Shown one piece after another: positions 29,307-35,314 of a stretch of 35,314 bases of DNA. Under the pieces are notes generated by a model. It was given only the letters and a program-made list of their open reading frames with translations, did no database searches and was not told the DNA's origin. The stretch's first letter is position 1. Every line of letters begins with the position of its first letter. The stretch covers positions 1 through 35,314 of the forward strand of contig CAYNWK010000030.1 of the NCBI GenBank assembly GCA_964400875.1. Direction: 5' to 3'. The DNA is from CAYNWK01 sp964400875 (lineage in GTDB: Bacteria; Chloroflexota; Anaerolineae; Anaerolineales; UBA4823). Made by a program: the position numbers and the translations under genes.

Positions 29307-31238
29307 TTAGTTCGACCGCAGTCCTGAGACTCGTCCTCGCAAGGTTTTCCAGAAGGATAAGGAAAGACTCTGCCCTCGATGATATACCCACCACTCGAGG
29401 ATCAGCAGACCAAAACCGAGCAGGGCGAAAACCCACCAGATCTCGCGTTGACCGCTCTCAGTTTGGCCTGAGGAATTAAGTGAGCTGCGACCGATTTGAA
29501 TGGTCTCTCTTGGTGTGAGATCGGATTCGTTTGCATCGTATAGGTTGACGGCAAAGAAGTCTTGGAAAGATTCTGTCTGTGCTCCCAGGTTTACTTCATA
29601 TAAGCCCAGCTCCGTAACACCGGCAAACCTGATGCCATTCTCATCCGGGAGAAGGATCTGGCTCTTTCCACTGGGGCTGACAACTTCAACTCTTTGGATT
29701 CCCGGATCGACTTGAAAGACCAGGCTGTCTCCCAGGTTTATCGTTTCTGGAAGATCGGCGACTCCTCCTGGGTTTAAGTAGTCGATGAGGCTGGCAAACA
29801 GGATGGGATAAGCCACGTGCAGGGGAAGATCCGAGTTATGTAAGTCGAACGCGACGACAGCAATTCGCCTGCCGCCTTGTTCTCCCACGAAAACGAGCGG
29901 CTCACCCTCCACACTAATCAGCGGGTCGCCCCAATTGGGTAGCTGGATGCGTTGGGCCTTAGCGACGTGGATGTCCCCCCAATTGAGATAACGGGTGATT
30001 GGATTTTCGTGGATGAGAACGCCAGAGCGAGGATTAAAGGTGCCCTGGACAACAAATAGTTCGTTTGAGGGAGGATTGATTATTAGCAAGTTGCCTTCAG
30101 GCAGCTGTTCCGGAAAAATCCCGTCGAAAATGTATAAATCAAAGCCTTTATCGGGGAGTGCCGGAGCGCCATTGCTCTCCTTGAGGCTGCGATAAGCAGT
30201 TATCGAGGGCAAGAGATTGAGCAGCTGTTCGAGGAAGTAATTGCCATCCGGATTTGACGACAACAACAAAGCCCTGGCAGTTGCAGGTGGTCGGTAAATG
30301 GTAAAAGCTTGATTATCGAGCGATAACTGGTCCAGATCGCCTTGCTGGCCGGCTTGGTTGGAGAGGCGAGCCTGATAAACGGCCTGCTCGGCCGGGAGAT
30401 CGGAGAGAATAAATTGCGATGACGAATTTGCCTCAACATTTACTGGCATAGCTGCGAGCAGCTGGTTGTGCGAGTAGAGCGAAAGAGTTGCTTTACGAAA
30501 CTGAGAGCTGAAATTTTCTACTCGAGAGAAAAGCTCGACGCCGTTAGGTCCGGGGCGCGCGGCCAGGGCAGTAATAGCCAGATTGTCGTCTCCGGCGCCG
30601 ACACTGAGGAAGCGCGTTTTTACTGGGAGACCAGGCAGGCTGCCTTCTGGGATACCACCATCGGAGATCAGCACCACTTGACTGTCTTCCGTGGAGCTCC
30701 GCACGGCGCCGGAAGCGATTGTCGCAGCAGCCTCCCAGTCTGCGCTGCCCTGCCCAGGTTGGGCGGATTCCAGGGCATGCAGAAGCGTCGTTTTATCCGA
30801 TTCCTCGGCAATCAGGACCTGGGGCTGTTCACCGACGAGCAATATCGTCGTGCGCGCCTGTGCAGCCTGATCGCGGATGATATCTCTTGCAGCTTCCTTT
30901 GCGGCTGCGAAACGGTTAGGGGACACATCGGTGGCATTCATGGACGCAGAACCGTCCAACAAGATCACAGTTGATCCGGAGACGATGGTCGGCAGGGGAA
31001 GATAAGGCTGGGCCAGAGAAAGGATTAATGCTGCCAGAATGGCGAGCTGCAAGATCAACAGTAGATTGCGTTTCAATCGCTGCCAGGGAGTATTTGCCTG
31101 GCGATCTTTGAGCAACTGCTGCCAGAGCATTGTCGAGGAAATGGTCACCTCTCTTCGACGCAGCTTAAGCATGTAGAACAATACGATTGGCAGAGCCAAC
31201 GCAGCCAGGAAGAAACTTGCGGGGACCAGGAAACTCAT
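29307..31238 (-). CDS. BatA-like membrane VWA protein
   Basis: A 643-aa protein. The N-terminal aerotolerance-regulator-type region comprises a helix (about 6-24), the LKLRRREVTISSTMLW motif, and a second helix (about 58-77). A VWA domain follows with MIDAS DGSAS (D95, S97, S99). The middle is beta-rich, and a C-terminal helix lies near 605-625 (WWVFALLGFGLLILEWW) before a short basic tail. This layout matches BatA/BatB-like proteins, which act with MoxR ATPases. It lies between the DUF58 gene (28 bp) and the double-VWA gene, and is probably anchored so that the VWA faces the extracytoplasmic side (inference). Confidence 0.88.
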   Translation of the reverse strand: MSFLVPASFFLAALALPIVLFYMLKLRRREVTISSTMLWQQLLKDRQANTPWQRLKRNLLLILQLAILAALILSLAQPYLPLPTIVSGSTVILLDGSASMNATDVSPNRFAAAKEAARDIIRDQAAQARTTILLVGEQPQVLIAEESDKTTLLHALESAQPGQGSADWEAAATIASGAVRSSTEDSQVVLISDGGIPEGSLPGLPVKTRFLSVGAGDDNLAITALAARPGPNGVELFSRVENFSSQFRKATLSLYSHNQLLAAMPVNVEANSSSQFILSDLPAEQAVYQARLSNQAGQQGDLDQLSLDNQAFTIYRPPATARALLLSSNPDGNYFLEQLLNLLPSITAYRSLKESNGAPALPDKGFDLYIFDGIFPEQLPEGNLLIINPPSNELFVVQGTFNPRSGVLIHENPITRYLNWGDIHVAKAQRIQLPNWGDPLISVEGEPLVFVGEQGGRRIAVVAFDLHNSDLPLHVAYPILFASLIDYLNPGGVADLPETINLGDSLVFQVDPGIQRVEVVSPSGKSQILLPDENGIRFAGVTELGLYEVNLGAQTESFQDFFAVNLYDANESDLTPRETIQIGRSSLNSSGQTESGQREIWWVFALLGFGLLILEWWVYHRGQSLSLSFWKTLRGRVSGLRSN

Positions 31239-31266
31239 TTGGAGGTAAAAACTGACACGGTGGACC

Positions 31267-32148
31267 TCAGCGAACGACCCCGCCCACGCGCAATTCGCGC
31301 AAAACCACTTGCTCCCAGGGTTGGGAAGTGATCACCGGAAGATAACGGACCTCGTGCTGAATACAGCGCTGATTGATCTCCCTCATCCAGGAGTGCACTT
31401 GTTCCTGGTATATGCTCCGCATGCTGTTATTCACGGAGACTTCCTGGAAAGCGTGCGTTTCTACGTCAATCAGCCGCAGATCACCTGCGATCAGGGGTTC
31501 AACCTCATCAGGGGCCAGGGTGTGAATCAGGATTACTTCGTGCCCTCTCTCAAGCAACTTAATGATTCCGTCAAAGTATCCTCCAGGTGAGAATAGGTCG
31601 GAAAGCAAAAAGACCAGCCCGGAGCGTTTCGGCTTTTTCAGGTAGTCATGGATGGACCGAGTGAGATCGGTCGTCCCGGCTGCTTCCCTTGCCTCCAAAT
31701 AAGACAGTAGTTGGAATAATTGGCCGGCGCCTCTTGTGGGGCCGAAATGGGGAGCTGAACTTTCGCGCTGTAAAACTGCTACCGTCAGCTGGTCGCTTTC
31801 GTTTAAGGCAATTGCGCCTAAGGCAGCACTCAAGCGTAACGCGTAAGTGAATTTATGAAAAATATCTTCGCCCCACCCCATAGATTCAGATCCGTCTAAC
31901 AGAATATGGACGGATAGATCTTCTTCCTCCTCCATCAATTTGATGAATGGGCGATCCAACCTTGCGTAGACGTTCCAATCCAGCTGGCGCAGGTCGTCTC
32001 CAGGCGCATAGTTCCGGTAATCAGCGAATTCAATGCTCGTGCCGCGTTTCGTAGAACGCCTTTCGCCCTTGAGCATCCCGACTCTTACCTGCCTGGCGAC
32101 CAGGGTAAGATTTGTGAGCTTGCGCAGCGTAGATTCGTCAAAGATCAT
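31267..32148 (-). CDS. DUF58-family protein
   Basis: A 293-aa protein with the DUF58 signature SIEFADYRNYAPGDDLRQLDW followed by a VWA-like fold whose MIDAS-type motif is DGSES in HILLDGSESMGWG (about residues 85-97). It has no membrane helix and is probably cytosolic or peripheral. DUF58 proteins are nearly always next to MoxR ATPases, and here it is 15 bp after one. A role as adaptor between the ATPase and the membrane VWA proteins is the general view of the family; the client is unknown. Confidence 0.92.
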   Translation of the reverse strand: MIFDESTLRKLTNLTLVARQVRVGMLKGERRSTKRGTSIEFADYRNYAPGDDLRQLDWNVYARLDRPFIKLMEEEEDLSVHILLDGSESMGWGEDIFHKFTYALRLSAALGAIALNESDQLTVAVLQRESSAPHFGPTRGAGQLFQLLSYLEAREAAGTTDLTRSIHDYLKKPKRSGLVFLLSDLFSPGGYFDGIIKLLERGHEVILIHTLAPDEVEPLIAGDLRLIDVETHAFQEVSVNNSMRSIYQEQVHSWMREINQRCIQHEVRYLPVITSQPWEQVVLRELRVGGVVR

Positions 32149-32163
32149 CGAGCACTCATCTGC

Positions 32164-33156
32164 CTAAGAAGCTAGCTCGGGGACGCCTTCCAGTAACGAG
32201 TCGATCAGCCTGTCAGGGTTGAGTCCTTCGGCAAGAGCTTCAAAATTGAGCAGTAAGCGGTGTCGTAAGGCAGCGTGCGCGACCGTATGAATATCTTCGA
32301 AGGAGACATTAAAGCGATCGTTAAACAAAGCGGTTACCTTAGCGCCCAGGACCAACGCTTGCGCGCCGCGCGGAGAAGAACCATAGCGGACGAACTTGTT
32401 CACTAAAATAGGCGCTTCTTTGCTGCCGGGGTGAGAGGCGACCACCAGCCGGGCGGCATAGTTGCTGACGTGTGAGGCGATGGGAACCGCCCGCACCAGG
32501 TTGCGCATAGCCAATATGTCGTCTCCGCTGAGGACGCTGGATGCCGAGGCTCCATCTCCGCTGGTCGTGCGGTTTAAGATTTCAACCAGTTCGCCAGCTG
32601 AAGGATAGGAGATGTTGATCTTGAACAGAAACCGATCCAGTTGAGCTTCCGGTAGCGGGTAGGTGCCTTCCATTTCTAACGGGTTTTGGGTGGCCATCAC
32701 AAAGAAAGGTTCTACGAGCTGGTAGGTTTGTTCTGCGACGGTTACGGAGTGCTCTTGCATCGCCTCGAGGAGGGCGGACTGAGTCTTCGGGGTTGCCCGG
32801 TTAATTTCATCCGCTAATACCAGGTTGGCGAAAACCGGTCCGGGTTTGAACCGGAATTCCCGTTGACCATCCTGGTCGATCAATATCTCGGTGCCGACGA
32901 TGTCGGCGGGCATCAGATCGGGGGTAAATTGAATACGAGAGAACTCCAATTTGAGCACGTCACCCAGCGTACGAATCAGCATGGTCTTTCCCAGGCCGGG
33001 GACGCCCTCCAAAAGCATATGGCCTCCAGCCAGGATGCTGGTGAGCACCAGGCGGATGACGTCCGTTTGTCCAACAATTACTTTTCCAACCTCGGATTCT
33101 ATCGCAGCCGAGTATTCCTTGAACTTGTCGACGCTAAGTGATTCTTTTCCGGTCAC
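32164..33156 (-). CDS. MoxR-family AAA+ ATPase
   Basis: A 330-aa MoxR ATPase, a chaperone-like AAA+ protein. Walker A is GVPGLGKT (51-58), Walker B is LVLADEIN (112-119), and the MoxR signature FKPGPVFANLVLADEINRATPKTQ is present, together with sensor-1 ATQNP and the arginine-rich LPEAQLDRFLFK segment. The start is GTG at 33156 with a GAGG site about 10 nt upstream; the nearby ATG is in another frame. It lies directly upstream of the DUF58 and VWA genes. It likely uses ATP to remodel or load cofactor into a complex involving those proteins. Confidence 0.95.
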   Translation of the reverse strand: MTGKESLSVDKFKEYSAAIESEVGKVIVGQTDVIRLVLTSILAGGHMLLEGVPGLGKTMLIRTLGDVLKLEFSRIQFTPDLMPADIVGTEILIDQDGQREFRFKPGPVFANLVLADEINRATPKTQSALLEAMQEHSVTVAEQTYQLVEPFFVMATQNPLEMEGTYPLPEAQLDRFLFKINISYPSAGELVEILNRTTSGDGASASSVLSGDDILAMRNLVRAVPIASHVSNYAARLVVASHPGSKEAPILVNKFVRYGSSPRGAQALVLGAKVTALFNDRFNVSFEDIHTVAHAALRHRLLLNFEALAEGLNPDRLIDSLLEGVPELAS

Positions 33157-33213
33157 AGTTTTGCATCCTCGAGAAATGGGAGCAGTTAGTATTTTTTGTA
33201 GAAAGGGGACAAA

Positions 33214-34616
33214 TCACTTGGGTTCTAAAGAGCTAAAATAATCGCGCACCAGGGGGCGTAAAGCGAGCGGGATATCCTCACTGCTGATCGCCTTTTGGTA
33301 GGCTCGTTGGTAAGCCGGGTAGATCTCGTAATAAGGCACGCTCAACGGTCCAGAAGTTCCGGATGAAGCCTCGCCCTGGCCGATGACTTGACCACCGGCA
33401 TCCTCACTGCCCGGTATCGTGACAAGCAGATCGTTTTCACCACCCAATCTCTGCGGAGGAAACACCTGCTCGAAATCTGTCTCCCCGCCATCTCCAGGTG
33501 CATTCCCCTGACTAATCGGGTCTACTCCTGCGATTGAACCTTCTCCATCAGCCTGATCTCCTTCCCCGCGCCCGGCGCCGGAGNNNNNNNNNNNNNNNNN
33601 NNNNNNNNNNNNNNNNNNNNNNNNNNNNNNNNNNNNNNNNNNNNNNNNNNNNNNNNNNNNNNNNNNNNNNNNNNNNNNNNNNNCAAAGCCTCTTTTTCCT
33701 CCAGCGAGAGCTCAGACGTCGATAGGGAGGCGATATCCTCTGCCAGAGCCGAGAGATCGCCGCGCGCCATTTCTTCATTCATACCGGGTAAGGGACCATC
33801 GTTGGTTTGCAGTTGCTCGCCTATTCGTTGGATGGATTGGATTGTTTGTTCGACTCCAGGATCGCTCAGCGCAGCCAGATTTTGTTCAGCCTGGTTGAGT
33901 GTAGAGAGCGCGCTCTCGATGGTGTCGGTTGTCTTCAGATCGTCAATGGAAGTTTGCAGTGTCTCAATGAGATTCTCACGGTCTTCCGGATTTAAATTCT
34001 CAATACCAGCTACTTCCTGCTGCAGGTCTTCGAGCTTAGAGGTTTCTTCAGCGATGATCCTTCGGACTTCCCGGTGAAGGCTAGCAGCCCGGAAACTGGC
34101 GTCCCCGTTCATCCAGATCAATCCCAGACCCACGACGAACGCCACTCCAAAGGATAACACCGGCTTGTTCAATTGAAGCGGCTGGGCTTTCCTTGAATTT
34201 ACTTGCCGGGCAGCTTTCAATGTGTCTTCCCGCTGGCGTTCTATGAGCTCCTGTTCCTCAGTGGAGTCTTCTCGAGATGCTCTGGTGGACATACTGAGAA
34301 GCTCCAGCGAAGTGCTCAGCCGTTCTTCTAATCCAAAATTCCGGTCGAAAGCCTGGGCGGTCTTCAGCCGTTGGAGGGGCCAAAAGTAGGCGAATAGTCC
34401 CCCAAGTATTATCCCAGTACCGGAAAGCCCGCCGATCAGATAGAGAAATTCTCTCGGAAGTAAGTAGTTCAGCTCGATCGCTGGTAGAGCGAACAGAAGG
34501 GTAGCGCCCAGCCCGGAAACCAGCCCCACCTGGGCCCAGAACCAAGCGCGCAGAAAGCGATGCCGGCGCAACCACCGGTTAAAATAGTTAAGGATTTCCT
34601 CGCTAAAAGCCGTCAC
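33214..34616 (-). CDS. DUF4175-like membrane protein with coiled-coil, interrupted by an assembly gap
   Basis: The N-terminal 311 or so residues (from 34616 down to 33684) show two adjacent membrane helices (about 28-46 and 57-77), a third near 150-167, then an acidic coiled-coil region (EETSKLEDLQQEVAGIENL and following). The C-terminal part (33583 down to 33214) is Gly/Glu/Asp-rich and ends in YYEIYPAYQRAYQKAI...VRDYFSSLEPK. In window coordinates the two parts are in different frames, because the 100-N run is only a placeholder; a real gap length of 2 modulo 3 would join them. The GTG start overlaps the stop of the ABC permease gene (GTGA). It resembles DUF4175-type proteins found beside MoxR loci. 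Its function is unknown. Confidence 0.7.
33584..33683. other. Assembly gap of 100 N
   Basis: Exactly 100 unknown bases inside the DUF4175-like gene. The round number suggests an arbitrary gap of unknown length. Any frame read through it, including one that appears to stop at 33522, is an artefact. Confidence 0.99.
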
Positions 34617-35314
34617 TTTTCTACCCGCCTCACCCGTCTTATGCTAAACCAGATCAGTAGGATGCTCAGCAACAGATAAAAGATAGTGAAGCTGATCCAG
34701 GGTGAAATGATCGGGAAAGTGCTTCCGCTTGGCAGCGGCAAGCTGGTGTAGAAGACTGCTTGCTCCTGAATCAGCAAGACCTCCGACACCACCGCAGTAG
34801 CGATAGGATTGATGGATACGAGAATCCAACCCCCGAAGATCAATATAACTTCCATCATAGCGCTTGGACCGGTGTTGAAGCCAAAGAAAAATGAATTGAA
34901 CATTCCTACTGCAGTAAGGATGAAGAGCGGCAGGCCAAAGATCAGCAGGATTGCAAAGGCATATGCCAGGACTGTCGATACTAAAGTTCGTTTAGTTAGG
35001 CTTGAAAAGAACAATCCGAACGAGCAAAACGCGATCGCGCTGATGACCAAGAGCACCGAAGCGATTATCATTTCCTCGATCGCTACGCCGCCGAAAAGGA
35101 AAGCCAGGCTTTGAAGAGGGAATGCCGCGAAGAGCAGCAGCAGGATATACGATAGTGCGGAGAAGAGCTTGCCGAAAACCAGCGAACGGGCTGAGAGCAG
35201 GGTTGTACGCAGAAGATCGTAGGTCTGGCGTTCTCGTTCGGAGGCAATCGCTCCAGCCGTCAAGGCAGGGGCAATGAAAGAAATCGTGATCAGCTCCATG
35301 CCGACAACTGCGCC
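34613..35314 (-). CDS. ABC-2 type transporter permease (partial, C-terminal part)
   Basis: The frame runs off the right window edge; 233 residues are visible. Six hydrophobic segments are seen. Near the N-terminal side is APALTAGAIASERERQTYDLLRTTLLS, the ASER(E/Q)xxT(Y/L)xLL signature of ABC-2 and gliding-type permeases, followed by LVFGKLFSALSY. The C-terminus ends in a basic tail RRVRRVEK. The ATPase partner is presumably further upstream, outside the window. It overlaps the DUF4175-like gene by 4 bp, so it belongs to the same operon as the MoxR/VWA genes. The substrate is unknown. Confidence 0.85.
   Translation of the reverse strand, partial: GAVVGMELITISFIAPALTAGAIASERERQTYDLLRTTLLSARSLVFGKLFSALSYILLLLFAAFPLQSLAFLFGGVAIEEMIIASVLLVISAIAFCSFGLFFSSLTKRTLVSTVLAYAFAILLIFGLPLFILTAVGMFNSFFFGFNTGPSAMMEVILIFGGWILVSINPIATAVVSEVLLIQEQAVFYTSLPLPSGSTFPIISPWISFTIFYLLLSILLIWFSIRRVRRVEK

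Noticed and set aside
33522..33583. C-terminal end of the DUF4175-like protein as read straight through the N run
   Set aside because: That frame depends on the gap being exactly 100 bases; the downstream frame 33583-33214 is open, has a plausible C-terminus and better composition.
1..35314. CRISPR array, rRNA, prophage or integrase genes
   Set aside because: No regularly spaced repeats, conserved rRNA segments or recombinase/transposase motifs were seen on either strand.

Overview
The window reads as chromosomal DNA of an environmental bacterium, most likely a Chloroflexota of the Anaerolineae type. That placement is inference. It rests on a MalT-type ATPase fused to a SARP-type output domain, a DUF5317 membrane protein next to an HD-GYP protein, an MshC-like cysteine ligase paralogue, a MoxR/DUF58/VWA locus beside an ABC-2 permease, and frequent GTG/TTG starts. 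Base composition is mid-range and fairly uniform. No rRNA, tRNA, CRISPR array, transposase or phage gene was seen. A 100-N assembly gap lies at 33584-33683.

Region 1 (1-8573) is a glycerol-use locus. On the minus strand a LacI-family regulator is followed by the start of a class III fructose-1,6-bisphosphatase. Divergent from it is glpF (facilitator), glpK (kinase), a small two-helix membrane protein, a methyltransferase-like protein with a Cys4 tail, a short GlpA-type glycerol-3-phosphate dehydrogenase flavoprotein, and three genes that look like the iron-sulfur and two membrane-anchor subunits of succinate dehydrogenase/fumarate reductase. No SdhA, GlpB or GlpC is present, so the obvious reading is a hybrid glycerol-3-phosphate:quinone oxidoreductase: a GlpA head on a complex-II arm and anchor. 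Divergent consensus-like promoters share a perfect 10-3-10 palindrome between lacI and glpF, and the glpF leader (about 390 nt) carries an intrinsic terminator.

Region 2 (8578-18281) holds an MFS sugar-type transporter, aconitase A behind a strong promoter, an MshC-like cysteine ligase overlapping acnA, then minus-strand genes: a ferredoxin-like protein, a second MFS transporter, a CPBP intramembrane protease homologue, a lipoprotein and a two-CBS-domain protein. Two related palindromic MITE/REP-like elements lie at 10096-10176 and 18329-18420.

Region 3 (18543-26339) is regulatory and redox: a 1074-aa MalT/SARP-like regulator with an intrinsic terminator, a four-gene run (47-aa hydrophobic peptide, DUF5317, 90-aa unknown, PAS-GAF-HD-GYP), and the MsrP/MsrQ methionine sulfoxide reductase pair.

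Region 4 (26336-35314, minus strand) is one operon-like block: ABC-2 permease, DUF4175-like membrane coiled-coil protein (broken by the gap), MoxR AAA+ ATPase, DUF58 protein and two large membrane VWA proteins. It resembles MoxR/Bat-type systems, in which an AAA+ ATPase acts with metal-binding VWA proteins at the membrane.
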